Positions 33,101 to 45,321 are shown, counted from the stretch's first letter. The stretch: 50,184 bases of DNA from Globomyces pollinis-pini (GCA_025399215.1 MU621217.1:1-50184); one strand, 5' to 3'. Notes: a model not told the origin generated them from the sequence alone. Numbers and translations are program-made.

Positions 33101-36100
33101 TGATGCAGATTACATTAAATGCTTTGTGCTCCACCTATTCAATTGTATTTCTCACAATGATGAGCGAGTTCGGAGTAAAGCTATCGAGGTATATAAAATT
33201 CACAATTCTGATAGTAGGTTTGGAAATTTATGTTAGTTCAGAAGCCTGTGCAAATAGCTAACATGCTCCGAACACCAAAAGGCCCCGATTATAAAGAATT
33301 AGTGGATGGTTTCTCACGAATTCTACAGCCAGTAACGATATAGTGCTTATTTTAGGAAGGTGAAGTGATCTTTAGTGCATGGATCAATCAAAGGAGAGAA
33401 GAACTCAAGAGCATATTTGAAGAAAACGCTCAAAAGGCTTGGGAAGACTTCAAGAGCAATGAAACTAAAACAACTAAAGACCAATTAATTTACAATCAGA
33501 AACAAAGAGAATTTAAGCTTAAGAAAATGGAAAAAAAATCAGATCTGGACAAACAAATCTATGCTCGATTTATGGAAAAGTCAAAAGCTTGGGTGTCTGA
33601 TTGCCAAAAAACAGAAATCATGAAAAGGCAGAAATATAAAACCGATTATATTTTAATGCAGAAAACTTTGGAATCAGAGTGGAGGTCATTGGTTTCCCAG
33701 CTTGGCCGTGAAAAGGCAATTTTAGGTTCAGAAGAAGAAGTTGGTGCAAGATGGAAACTAGGTAAAACGTTTATGCTAATCCAAGATTTTACTGAAGCGA
33801 AGGCAAGAATAAGGAAAAAGATAAGAAAAGATCCGAATACAATCCAATCATATCAGTCAAAGGCAGAAAAGATACTAGAAAATGTTACACAAATCGATAC
33901 AGGTGTGGACTTACCAATATTAGCAAAAGAAGGTTGTAATTCGCCAGATAAATGCTCTCCGATAAACGAAAACAGTGCTATTGCGACTGGAGGCACCAAA
34001 TCTATGTCCATTATAGCAGATTCAGAGATTGATATAGATTATATTCAAAAGTTGAAGGATGGGCCCGAAACTATAGATGAATATGGATTAGGAGATCAAC
34101 TTGAAATCTTGAAAGGTACGGCTGAGTTTGAAAAGGCTACAGAAAGCCAGAACTCACCCGTAATGTTAAAGAAAGACAGTGATTTGAAGATATTAACAAA
34201 ATCAACCGAGAGTCTCGGTAATACTATTGATTTTAATTGCAGCAGAGTTGAATGAGAATATTGAGAAAGAATGGGAGGAAGTTAAACTAGAAGAAACACA
34301 AAACGCTAAAATTCAGCGCCTTCTTCAACCTGGCGATCATATACTGGAAATTTTTAACTGTGCAAGATTAATTGGATTGGAACTAATAGGTAATACACTT
34401 TCTATTTAAACATTTTAGAGGGAATTGCTTTGATTTGTAAGAACAATTTGTATATAATTGATAACTACTTCAAGCAAGCTGAAGGTATTTTCAAAGTATT
34501 GTTAATGTTTAGGCGAAATTATTGATATTGATGAGGCAACTTTGGAGGTTTTCATCTGTATAGCTTATTTTTAGGAGCGCAATATATACCATTTAATAGT
34601 TTGTGAGCCAGGAAGAAAGCCCGGGGAAAATCCGCTAAAAGTTCAAACAGCCGGAGAAAGACATGGCTGTCGGCAATGGTAAGTTGTTTTTAGTTTCATT
34701 GGCAGCGCTTATGAAGACATTAAAGAAGTACACACCAGGCTATATCTATTTCGAAATGTTGCATTAGAAATGTTCTTAAGCGACGGTCGAACATTTTTCT
34801 TGACCTTTTGGAACGCAAAGTCAAGGGATTCAGTTTATACAAGGCTGCTCAGTAAAGCACAGGTAAACGATGGCGAATCTGTTTCTGGTATAACAACTTC
34901 TGGTGGTCCTTCCGTTCTTTCAACGGCAATTTTTGGTGGCAGTCCATTAAATGAGTTAACACAAAAGTGGGTCTCGAGAGAAATAAGCAATCTAGCCTAC
35001 TTAATGCACTTAAATACGCTTGCTGGGAGAAGTTACAATGATTTGACACAGTATCATACGTTTCCTTGGGTGCTAGCAGATTATGAGTCTGAAATAGTAA
35101 GCCAAATGTTCTAAAAATAGGTAAATTTGGATGATCCAAAAATGTACAGAGATTTGTCACTACCTATGGGGGGTCAAGGGGCAGCGAGAGCAGCACAATT
35201 TGAAGAGAGATATAGTATTTGGGATGAGACTGTGCCAGCTTGCCATTACGGAACACATTATAGTTCCTCTATGATAGTATGTTCATACTTAATTAGAATG
35301 GAGCCCTTTACTGAGCAATATTTGAAACTTCAGGTATTTATGATGGTCAGTTTAATTTGCTAGGGAGGCCATTTTGACCATGCTGACAGAATCTTCCACT
35401 CAATTCCCCAATCCTGGGCTTCTGCCTCAAGGCTAAATACCACAGATGTAAGAGAATTAATACCAGAATTTTTCTATTTACCAAATTTTCTTGAAAATCA
35501 AAATAAATTTAATTTTGGAACCAAACAAACTGGGGAACAAATCGACACTGTAGTACTACCTAATTGGGCACATGGAAACCCGAGATTATTTATTCAGATA
35601 CATAGACAAGCATTAGAATCAGAGCATGTAAGCAACAACCTACATAAATGGATCGACTTGATATTCGGTTACAAGCAACAGGGAGAGGAAGCCGCCAAAG
35701 CTTTGAACCTGTTTCATTACCTCTCATACGAGGGGGCTGTTGATATTGACAAAATAGCGGATCCAATTGAAAAACAAGCGACAATCGGGATTATTCATAA
35801 CTTTGGACAAACGCCAAAACAGCTTTTTAAACGGGCACATCCTAAACGAGGTGTAGATCCCAACGAAGGTCAGTATAAATTGGAGAAACATTTTGCTCTT
35901 TTGACCAGGAGCATAAATTTGTTGAAAGATTTACAGGATGTACCTTCGGATATTCGAATCTCAAGTGGGGGCCAATTGCTTGCTGTTGGTTCATCGAAAT
36001 TACTTATACCACCAACGTTCATCAAATACATTGAATGGGGTCATCTGGACAATAGTCTCCGGATTGTTCAGGCTGATAATCAAAAGGTGTTGGCGGTTTT

Positions 36101-37044
36101 TGAGAGTATTCATATAGGTCAAATCTCATCAGTGTGCTTTGTTGATCAAGATTCATTGGTTACTGGAAGTGAAGATACGACTGTTTGTATTTGGTCATTC
36201 ACAAATTCCAAAAAGCCAGCTTTGGACCTCCAGGCTTGTTTAAGAGGGCATCGAACAAAAATAACCAAAGTTGTAGTGTCACGATCTTTCAGTATCGTTG
36301 TTTCTGGTAGCGAAGTAAATCATATTATTTGTAACATGTTAGGATGGTGTCTGCATCATTTGGGATTTGAACAGACATGATTATGTTCGTAGCTTGCTAG
36401 GTCATGATGAAGCCATATCATGTATTTCAGTCAACAACAATACTGGAGATATTATAACGAGTGATAAATATCAAATGAGATTATGGGATGTCAATGGCTG
36501 TTTGATAGTTGTGCAAGATTTATCAATGACAGGTCCACTTAAAAAGAATATGAACCATCAATTACTAAGCAGAGATATTATAACAGTTTGTGAGCCATAC
36601 GAGGGAAAAGCTTCACATATGTTCCATACTGAATTGATATTCACTGGCCATCAATCTGGCAAAATAAGAATATGGAGAAAAGTGTTCGACAAAGATAACG
36701 AAGCCTCCCCGTGGAAACTCACTATTGTGCACACCTTGGATGGCATCAAAAATAGTGCACCAGTTCAATCACTCTATTTCTCACCAAACGCTAGATTTTT
36801 ACTCAGTGCCGATCAAAAAGGTAAAATTAGTTCTTGGGTATTGCCGGATGGTAGTGGAACCGAAATTCATTTCAGCAATGGTGATTCCTGTACATCGTGC
36901 CAAACCAAGTTTGCGGTATTGGGACGTAGAGCAAATTGCAAATGTTGTGGTGGAACTTTCTGTTTAACTTGTACAGAATTTAACACAGGCTATCGATTGT
37001 GTCAAACCTGTATGGTAAAGATATCAAAAGACGCTCCTCCTTAA
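27106..37044 (+). CDS. WDFY3: ALFY/WDFY3-type BEACH-WD40-FYVE protein
   Basis: Giant scaffold (roughly 2,900 residues) of the BEACH family, which in animals links aggregates to selective autophagy. It starts at the ATG in 27106-27108 and has about 30 tiny introns. The first two thirds are helical ARM-like sequence with a concanavalin-like segment (GGYTFMAWIRVEKYD...WYHIGIVHHK, about 29900-30110). A KIQRLLQPGDHILEIFNCARLIGLELI PH-type start follows near 34310, then CAYEDIKEVHTRLYLFRNVALEMFLSDGR. The BEACH core (34950-35850) has TQKWVSREISNLAYLMHLNTLAGRSYNDL, YHTFPWVL, YGTHYSS, GGHFDHADRIF, LPNWAHGNP and IFGYKQQGEEAAKALNLFHYLSYEG. WD repeats follow to 36850, and a FYVE finger with paired CxxC closes the protein (CTSC...CKCC...CLTC...CQTC). 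Yeast BPH1 lacks FYVE; its retention here favours ALFY. Confidence 0.9.
33189..33241 (+). other. Composite intron, two units (29 + 24 nt)
   Basis: In the ALFY-like gene the join RSKAIE-KPVQIANML removes 53 bases that split at TAG|GTT into 33189-33217 and 33218-33241. The acceptor TTCAG at 33237-33241 is required by frame; the nearer TTAG at 33233-33236 would hit a stop. Confidence 0.5.
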
Positions 37045-37161
37045 ATGTGTCAATAGGAGCTCATATGTTGTTTAAAATATAATCATAGTGCTTTCGGTAC
37101 GTATGTCTCTTATTATAATATTGAGCATAGTATAAATTTCAGTTAACGCAACTATATTCTA

Positions 37162-38757
37162 TTATTGAGTGATATCAGCAAAATCCTGTGTGATCAGTAT
37201 ATTGCCGTGATGGTCCAGTTTAAAATGCCGAGATTCTGTTTGTGCACTTGCTTCTCTGCCAGTAATCTGTTTAATCCATTGTGCCATTCTATAAATTAGT
37301 CGTTCACTTTAACTGTACCGTTTCACAGCAACTTTTGCTCCTTTATTAAAGTACAGCATTTGAAAAACATGAACATGGGCCTGAATATGTTAGGTGTTAA
37401 ATACTTTACATGGTAGCTCTCTAAAGTGATATATGCATTAGGTATTTTGGACAAATTATGGGAAAATTCACAAATTTCATCATGTAGCTTCTCTGCATTC
37501 CCAGTTTGGATTAGTAATGGAGGTAAATTTGATAAATCGTCGGCCCAATATGGACTAACATATGGCACTTTCAGTAAATGGTTTGGGGCATAATAATTAA
37601 CTCTATCACCTAATCTACTATCCTTTGGCATATCTGGAATGTAATCTGAGAAAGCGTTTGTGATCAAACTGGGGCGAGATTGTGTTAAATCCAACTAAAA
37701 TATTGAGATGTGAAAGAACTTTTACCCCTATCGGTAAGCGTAAATATCTTACAAGGGGATTGGCACACACCACCAGCTGGTAAAGGTTTTCCCATATCTC
37801 TCAGTAATAGTAAAGTAGCCAAAACCAACCCTCCTCCAGCTAAGGGCATAAAATGTTTGAACAATTACCTGAATCTCCCATCAGTACAATCTTGTTCGCT
37901 TCATATTTCGCTAAAAGATGCAGGTATCCAGATACCACATCTATCAAACCACACGGATATGGGTTTTGTGGGGCTAGACGATATGAAACAGCAAAAACTT
38001 TGCATCGACTGTGTTTTCCATACCTACAAAAGTTTATGGTATGCTTAAAACTAAATACCTATAAGCAAAATTCCGTTCCATTTGAGCGCTATTCGGTCAA
38101 TGATTAGTTGTAAACCTTCCAAGTATATACGCACCTCTTTAGAAAAATCAGATTGAACAATTGAATTACCCATGAATTAAATAAAATACATAATCTTCAT
38201 CGATTGAAGGAGGTATAACCCACTCTGCATGGACTTCATACATATCTGAAGCATGAGGTGGCCTAATCGATTTCATAAAGTAATGATCTTTACCATTCGC
38301 CTGGTTCTTGCTTATGAATGAAATCAATGACCTCTTGTTCGACTCTGAATGGATCTAAGATTAATTTTCCTCTTCTAGGTATTGCTGTGGGTATGACAGT
38401 AGTCCTTTGAATCATATGTATATCAGGAGGATCTCCACTTTGAAAAGTAATCAATACATCTCGCAGCTATTTCATAGTTGGTATTTAACGTGATTTACCT
38501 AACGTTATTCCTCTTTAAACCAAACATACCTAGTAAAACAAATTAATATGCTATCTATAATATACCGTATGAGTAGCAACATGGTACAAAAAAGACCATT
38601 CTTTAACAGGTTTCTCTCCAGTAATGTATTTCACCAATGATTTTCCAAGAGCAGGGAAGAACGCACCAAACAAATATTTGGATGTTTGAAATCGTGTAGG
38701 ATGCGGTGGTTCTTCTAAAAAATGGTGATAAACTGAAGTATATTGGTAAGTTGACAT
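37162..38757 (-). CDS. HSL-type alpha/beta hydrolase (steryl/lipid esterase candidate)
   Basis: Hormone-sensitive-lipase family (alpha/beta hydrolase 3). ATG at 38755-38757. The oxyanion motif HGGAYILG spans a 33-nt intron, the nucleophile elbow is GDSAGGGLVLA, the acid region is LPPLLIQTGNAEKLHDE, and the histidine is in ESYHAHVHVFQ. Fungal steryl-acetyl hydrolases share this layout. Nine or so introns. The first is a three-unit composite (38467-38565). Another pair, 37728-37752 and 37695-37725, leaves an exon of two bases (GG at 37726-37727) which completes the Trp of the conserved SPWLDLTQSRPS. About 430 residues. The stop (TAA, 37162-37164) lies about 118 bp from the convergent ALFY gene. 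Confidence 0.85.
37695..37752 (-). other. Two introns flanking a 2-nt exon
   Basis: Read on the - strand, intron A is 37752-37728 (25 nt, GTAAG...GATAG), then the two bases GG, then intron B 37725-37695 (31 nt, GTAAA...TTTTAG). The upstream exon ends CCT-T, so T+GG makes the Trp of SPWLDLT. Any single intron across the interval breaks frame or loses the Trp. Confidence 0.65.
38467..38565 (-). other. Composite intron, three tandem units (36 + 31 + 32 nt)
   Basis: The join HVATHT-LRDVLITF removes 99 bases. They divide exactly into 38565-38530, 38529-38499 and 38498-38467. Each begins GTA and ends TAG, with the two inner junctions TAG|GTA and no bases left over. No unit combination gives an open exon in between. 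Confidence 0.65.
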
Positions 38758-38979
38758 AATTTAGAATTTCAAAAGTGGGAAAGTGGGAGCGGAATTGATT
38801 CTACGCGACGAAAGTCAAATAACTGCAACTCTGAATTTCTAGTGCTTGAATGATCTCAAATGGAAATGTTCTACTTCAGTATTTCATTGATCAACTAGAT
38901 TACCAACGTCTATAACACTTTTTGGTCACATGAGAGTGATCATTGAAACGTGAATAATTATTCGTTTAGAATTTTCCAA

Positions 38980-41215
38980 ATGAATTCACAAGAATTAGTT
39001 TTAACAGCAATTGCAGACACTTTCATCTCGACATTGACCAGTGAAGAATCAGAGAAGAACTTGGCTGAGTATTGCGATTCCATTTCATCCGATTTAGAAG
39101 TCGATCCAGATGTGGTAAAGAGCTATTTCAACTTTAAAGCATCTGATATGGAGAACTTGGGTAAACAAATGCATGATTATTTGGTAACAATCATGGTTGA
39201 GCTTAATGAAGTAGAATGTCTCCATTCCGGCTGATAAGAGGTCCAGCATAGATATCATTTTATCCCTCTTGAACACTTCAATGGGGACATTTCTAATTGG
39301 GGGAAAGTTTGCACCATTTCCTACCCTAAGTAGACCAGATCGTGAATATGTCCTACTCTCAATGAAAGGAAGTTGGTTAAATGATATCAGAGTTCTCTTT
39401 AAAGCATTTTACTCTATTACTTCCCTCTTTGTTTATGGCACTACAAAATCTGGTGGAGCTCATCCTGCCTGGAATAGTTTACAATATCCAGGCCCCATTC
39501 CTGAATCAAAACGGGCAGAAGCGCATGAAGTATGGGCACCGAAGTTTATTACATTAGACGATAAAACCACTCCAGTACAATATAATTGCGATGTTGTAGT
39601 AGTTGGTAGTGGTGCAGGAGGAGGTGTTATGGGTATATTTCTGTTCAATACTAAATCTTTTAGCTGCAGAATTATCGAAAGCGGGACATAAGGTCATTTT
39701 AGTGGAAAAGGCTTCCTATATCCACAATAGTGATCTACCATTGACCGAGAAAGAATCTATGACAACTATGACTGAACGTAATGCTGGACTTTACTCTGAA
39801 GATGGTTCCATATTCTTGCTAGCAGGCAAAGCTTGGGGTGGTGGAACTGCTATTAATTGGTAATATTTTTTCTCTCATTCAATATTAGGTCAGCAAGTTT
39901 GGAACCTCCTCAGAGTCTACTAGAAGAATGGGCGAAAGACTATGGCCTTCCACACTTTGCTTCTCCTGAATTTAAAAAAGCAATTAATGCAGTCTCCGAT
40001 CGCATTGGAGTGTGTGCAGATAAAATTAAGCATAATGTACCAAACCAAATTCTATTGGATGGCTGTAAAAAATTAGGGTATGAGAGCAAAGCCATTCCCC
40101 AAAATACTGCGCACCAGGAGCATGAATGTGGCTGGTGCTCGTACGGTTGTCCTTATGGAGTGAAACAATCCTCTTCGATAACATGGATTCGAGATGCTTC
40201 AGATCATGGATGTTTATTTATGGATGGATTTGATGTAGAGAGAATTCTTCATGAAAATCAAGTTGCAAAGGGAGTAATTGGAAAGAAGAATGGACGGATC
40301 GTAAAGATTAAAGCAAAAAGAGTCGTACTTTCGGCTGGTTCCATGAACACTCCTGCAATAATGTTGAGGTCCAATATTAAAAACCTTAACCCTCATGTTG
40401 GGAAACATTTGCGAATTCATCCAGTGTCAATGGTATCGGGTGTATTCCCAGACAAAGAAGTTAAACCGTTTTATGGCTCAATTATGACAGCAATTTCGAA
40501 TGAAGTGTCAAACTTGGATGGAAATGGTTATGGTGTCAGAATCGAAGTTCCAATCAGTCATCCGTCCACTTTCGCACTCACAAATCTTTGGGAATCAGCT
40601 GAATCACATAAGCGTCGTATGATGATGTTCCCAAATACTGCCAGCTTTATTATGCTCTCCAGGGACAAAGATTCTGAGGGCAAAATATGGGTAGATAGTA
40701 CAGGAATGATGCGTTTTGATTGGGTATATGGAAAGGAAGATCAATCACATATGTTGAAAGCCTTGGAGGTTGGCTTAAGAATCTTGATTGCTGAAGGAGC
40801 AGCTGAAGTCAACACCTATCAATACGGAATTCCAAAATTTCAACGGAACCCAGAAGACTCGTTTGAAAAAGTGCTTGAATCTCCCGAGTTCAAGTCTTAC
40901 GTCAAATTGATAAATGATTTTGGTGCGAAGCAAGGTACTTTAGGGATGTTCGCAGCACATCAAATGGGTACTTGCAGAATGTCATCAGACCCAAAACAAG
41001 GTGCAGTGAATCCAAGAGGAGAGTCGTACGATTTAAAGGGTTTGTATATCAGTGATACCTCCGTGTTCCCAACTGCCAGTGGTGTCAAGTAAGTTCTTTA
41101 AGCTGATACCTTTAGTCCAATGGTTACGGTGTATAGTGTTGCATACTCAATTGCTCAGTTTATGAAGGAAGATATGGCCAATAGCCTTGATACAAAGCAA
41201 GCTGCCAAACTCTAA
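38980..41215 (+). CDS. Long-chain alcohol oxidase (GMC family) with PTS1-like end
   Basis: FAD-dependent oxidation of long-chain fatty alcohols to aldehydes, producing H2O2. The N-terminal ELVLTAIADTFISTL segment is typical of FAO. FAD loop VVVVGSGAGGGVMAAELS is at about residue 190, with an intron (31 nt, about 39631-39661) exactly inside it. Then come YSEDGSIFLLAGKAWGGGTAINWSASLEPPQ, HECGWCSYGCPYGVKQSS, a GSMNTPAIMLRSNI segment, AAHQMGTCRM, and the C-terminal SDTSVFPTASGVNPMVTVYSVAYSIAQFM. The protein ends QAAKL; AKL is a good type 1 peroxisomal signal, fitting an H2O2-making enzyme of alkane/alcohol use. Four tiny introns. Start at 38980 by comparison with the tandem paralogue. About 700 residues. 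Confidence 0.92.
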
Positions 41216-41776
41216 TAAACACATTCATGATGCATATCAGCACACACCAAATCCCATGTTTCAATTTTTGTCAAATTGACTAATTTCTCTCATGACATTT
41301 TATAAAGATTTTTCCCCTTCAACGTTTGTATAATAGACTATGAATACATCACACCAACCGATCTTGCATAGCATATTCATTAATTTGGTTTCTTCGTTGA
41401 CAACCCATCTGATGGTGATGAACCGTGTCCCTTATTTCTTTCTTTCTCGTGGTCATGAACCATGACGAATGTAACACAAATGACAAGCACCTGACTTTTC
41501 CGATTTTGTATCCATGTTTTGTGTCACTTAAATTAAAAATTAGTCTGATGAGCGATCATTGACTTTTCTAATTCTCTTGGGAACCAACCAAAGAACTCAA
41601 ATCGGTAGCTTAGAAGCAACCCTTAATAGCGATCATGTTTGTAGCAACTTGGCTATTATCACTAACTTGGTTAAAGTAATTATGATAAATTATAAGGCGT
41701 ATGACGGTCCGTAGTTTGAACACAAAGCTGGTATAAATAACACCCTACCCCGATTCATGGAATGTACAATTGTAAA
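41216..41776. other. Intergenic between the two alcohol oxidases
   Basis: About 560 AT-rich bases with the 3' end of the first oxidase and the promoter of the second. No repeat of coding sequence, RNA gene or long frame was seen. The two paralogues are diverged here, so the duplication is not recent. Confidence 0.5.
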
Positions 41777-43959
41777 ATGACCTCCAAAGAATTGGTATTG
41801 ACAGCATTAGCAGATACATTTGTAGCAACTTTAACCAATTCCGAAATTAATGACTCTTTAAAAGAGTATTCAAACTTCATTGCTGATGATATCCAATTAA
41901 CTGATGATACTCTTAAATTGTATTTGAATTATCAACCAAGTGATATGAAAGGAATTGGGATTAAAATGTCGGAATACATGGTATGTTATTATTAAAAGGT
42001 TTAACGTTATAAAGGATGCAGCAATCCCAAAAGATAAATTATCACAAATCAATATATTTCTATCAACTTTGAATACTTCTATTGGAACCTATATGATTGG
42101 TGGGTACTATAAACCGTTTCCAAAACTTTCCAGAAATGAACGAGAAACTGTGGTAAAGAAACTCAAAAACAGTTGGATAAAAGATTTAAGATTGTTATTC
42201 AAAGTTTTTTATACAATTACAACGCTATTTAGTTATGGTTGTGTAGGGGATGCTGAAGTTTATAAAAGTTGGAAATCATTTAAATACTCTGGATCAACAC
42301 CAGAATCAAAGCGAGTAGAAGCGCATCAAGTTTGGAAACCAGAGTTTATCAATCTTGATAATGCGACCGACGACGTTGAGATTCATTGTGATGTTGTAGT
42401 GGTAGGCAGTGGAGCTGGTGGAGGAGTAATGGCTGCAGAGTTATCAGAGGCTGGGTATAAAGTAATCCTGGTAGAAAAATCTAGTTATGTACACCCAAGT
42501 GATTTTTCTTCCAATGAATTTGAAGCGCTATCCAATAATATGGAAAGAAAGTGTGGACTGTATTCTGAAGATGGATCTATATTTTTATTGGCTGGTGTTG
42601 CTTGGGGAGGTGGGACAGCTGTGAATTGGTATAATAATGTTTTTTAACATTAGGTCTGCCTGTCTTGAACCACCACAATCTCTTAGAGAAGAATGGGCAA
42701 TCCAATATGGTTTGGAACATTTCGTTACAAAAGATTTCCAAAATTCTGTTGATATTATTTCAAAACGTATTGGTGTTGGTAGTGATAAAATTAAGCATAA
42801 TAATTCAAATCAGATACTTTTTGATGGTTGCAAAAAGCTTGGATATGACGTGAAAGTAATCCCTCAAAATACGGCCAATCAAGAACATGAATGTGGTTGG
42901 TGTTCGTTTGGTTGCCCATACGCTGTTAAACAAACTTCAGCTCTAACTTGGATCCAAGACGCTGCGAAACACGGTTGTGAATTTATTGACGGATTTGAAG
43001 TTACTAAAGTATTGCATTCCAATGGTATTGCTACTGGTGTCATTGGAAAGAAAGGTAACAAAACGATCACGATTCGATCATCGAAAGTGGTGTTGTCTTG
43101 TGGTTCAATGAATACTCCAGCGGTTCTATTGAGATCAAAGATTCCAAATCTCAACAAACATGTCGGTAAACATTTAAGGTTACATCCGGTTGGATTGGTG
43201 TCTGGTGTTTTTCCAGATCGCGATATAAAACAGTTTAGAGGATCAATTATGACAGTGGTTTCGAATCAAGTGGCCGATTTGGATGGAAAAGGCTATGGTG
43301 CAAAACTAGAAGTGCCAATTAGCCATCCAATTTGTTTTGGGGTGGTGCAAAAGTGGGAATCTGCCGCCCAACACAAACAACGAATGGTAATGCTGCCTCA
43401 TACATCAAGTGTTATAGTTTTAACAAGAGACAAGGACTCTGAAGGACAAATATGGGTTGATGATACTGGTATGATGCGGTTTGATTGGCAATATGGGAAA
43501 TTCGATCAAAATTCAGTTTTGAAAGGATTTGAAGCAGGGGTCAAAATCATGATTGCTGAAGGTGCTAAAGAAATTTACACATCGCAGAATGGTTTGGCAT
43601 CATTTAAACCAGATCCTTCATTAACGGTTGACGAGATTCTGGCATCTAAAGAGTTGAAAGACTTTTTGAATGCATTATATGCTAATGGTGCTAATCAGGG
43701 CACATTAGGACTATTTGCAGCACACCAGATGGGCACCTGTAGAATGGCCGCTGATCCAAGGCAAGGTGCTGTGAACCCAAGAGGGGAATCATATGATTTA
43801 AAGGGGTTGTATATTAGTGATACCTCTGTATTCCCAACTGCCAGTGGTGTCAAGTAAGTTTTTTTAGATGCTGATATCTTTAGTCCAATGGTTACCGTGT
43901 ATAGTGTTGCACACGCAATTGCTCAATTCATGAAGGAAGATATGACAAAAGAGCCATAA
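41777..43959 (+). CDS. Long-chain alcohol oxidase, tandem paralogue without PTS1
   Basis: Collinear with the gene just upstream and clearly its duplicate: TSKELVLTALADTF start, VVVVGSGAGGGVMAAELSEAG, LAGVAWGGGTAVNW, HECGWCSFGCPYAVKQTS, AAHQMGTCRM and the closing TASGVNPMVTVYSVAHAIAQFM. It lacks the intron inside the FAD loop but shares the other three positions. The C-terminus is EDMTKEP, so the AKL peroxisomal signal of the first copy is absent. Start chosen at 41777 to match MNSQELVLTA of the paralogue; an ATG at 41762 is in frame. About 700 residues. Confidence 0.92.
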
Positions 43960-44078
43960 ATTTTATGCTCATACCATTTTACAGTTGCCAAACCTTAAAT
44001 ATAACAATGAATAATAACAATCCTTTGACGTTTCGTAAAATATTCAGACACATTTATATAGTTCAAAATAGGGTTCAT

Positions 44079-44812
44079 TCAATCAAGAAGAAGCTGATCA
44101 GCATTTAGTGATATGCTTATCTAAGGTTTAATAGATAAGAGTAACATACCAATTTCTCAAATTGCGAATCCAGATCTTTACACTGAATATTCTTTTTTGC
44201 TAATTTCTTACTTATTTTTGCTTTCAAGTCCTTGAATGATAGTTTTTCTTTCTAACTATTAGAAAATTCAACCGGAAAACCTTCTTCAAAATGGAATGAA
44301 TGGTCTGTAGTAATACTCTTTTTGAGAATTCGGTATCAGTATCAGATACAGCTTCAGACTTTGGTGCTTTCTTGGATTTCTTTAACTTTTCATCAGATTT
44401 GTCCTTTGATTTTTTTGCAGGTTTATCATCAGATTTCTCTTTCTTTGATTTCTCTGTAGGTTTATCAGCAGTAGCTTTTCCTGATTTTTGATTAATTTGG
44501 TCAACTAAGAATAGATTAATTTAAGCATTGTATACTTAATGATGCTGATGATAAAGGTTTAGCAATATTTGAATTTTTTTGATTATTCCCTTTGTATAAT
44601 GCACCTTGATACTTTTGTGCCTCCGATACACATGAACTATGTGACTTGTAATCCTAATAGAATGAGTTTAATCAATACAGTACTGTTCCTTGGAAAGTGG
44701 TAGAACAATCAATACAAGTGAATTGAGCAAATCTACATCTGTATGTATGTTGCTCTAGCTTTGGTTTCTTGATAGTTTCTTGACAATAATCACTACAATT
44801 AGTCGCTTCCAT
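44079..44812 (-). CDS. LYAR: LYAR-type C2HC zinc-finger nucleolar protein
   Basis: The LYAR family acts in the nucleolus in ribosome biogenesis. ATG at 44810-44812. Two LYAR zinc knuckles read across a tiny intron: NCSDYCQETIKKPKLEQHTYRC, then FTCIDCSTTFQGT-DYKSHSSCVSEAQKYQGALYKG. A long Lys/Ser-rich tail follows (KSKKEKSDDKPAKKSKDKS). The C-terminal LYAR_C-like region reads TIHSILKKKEKLSFKDLKAKISKKLAKK after a 29-nt intron. The final exon (ISISLNADQLLLD) is less certain. About 200 residues, shorter than the animal protein. Divergent from RPL38, about 120 bp apart, a sensible pairing of two ribosome-biogenesis genes. Confidence 0.8.
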
Positions 44813-44861
44813 TATAGTTACCACACAAATGACACCATACTGTTTGTTGAAGTTCTATTTT

Positions 44862-44975
44862 TTTTTTTTTTTTGAGACAGCTTAAATATCGCAGCATCGT
44901 TGCAATAATTTTTCACTTTTTTCAAATGGTATGTTCCAATCATAAACACCTATCCATCCATCCATCCATCAACTC
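44862..44975. promoter_or_regulatory. RPL38 upstream and first-intron low-complexity tracts
   Basis: A T16 run (about 44858-44873) lies between LYAR and RPL38, about 60 bp before the RPL38 ATG. Poly(dT) tracts of this kind exclude nucleosomes in fungal ribosomal-protein promoters. Inside the first intron a short (ATCC)n run spans about 44951-44970. Confidence 0.5.
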
Positions 44976-45245
44976 TGTTGATATCAACAATCATCTGTCA
45001 TTTCTTAAACACTTAGAATTCAACTAACCTTTCTGTAGCCAAAAGAAATCAAAGAAATTAAAGAATTCCTTGTCACTGCTCGTCGTGCTGATGCTAAATC
45101 TCTTAAAATCCGTAAAGTCGGTGACAAGAGAAAATTCAAACTCCGATGCTCAAAGTACCTCTACACCTTGGTTGTCGCTGACTCTCAAAAAGCTGACAAA
45201 CTTGTCGCTTCTTTGCCTCCTGCACTTGTCAAGAAAGACATCTAA
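44936..45245 (+). CDS. RPL38: Ribosomal protein L38 (eL38)
   Basis: Component of the 60S subunit. The first exon is only the ATG (44936-44938). A 100-nt intron (44939-45038) with a CTAAC branch-like site 12 bases before its CTGTAG end follows, the layout common for fungal ribosomal-protein genes. Exon 2 gives [22 protein letters not shown], then [24 protein letters not shown] and [11 protein letters not shown], matching eL38 throughout at about 69 residues. Codons favour C-ending forms, as expected for high expression. Confidence 0.95.
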
Positions 45246-45321
45246 TTCTTTCATTTCAATATATGGTCATACTGATCAGTGAAGCATATACACATTCTTT
45301 GTCTTTACTCTTTGATGAGGA

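Noticed and set aside
44300..44491. + strand Phe/Ser/Asp-rich frame
   Set aside because: Antisense of the Lys/Ser-rich tail of the LYAR-like gene.
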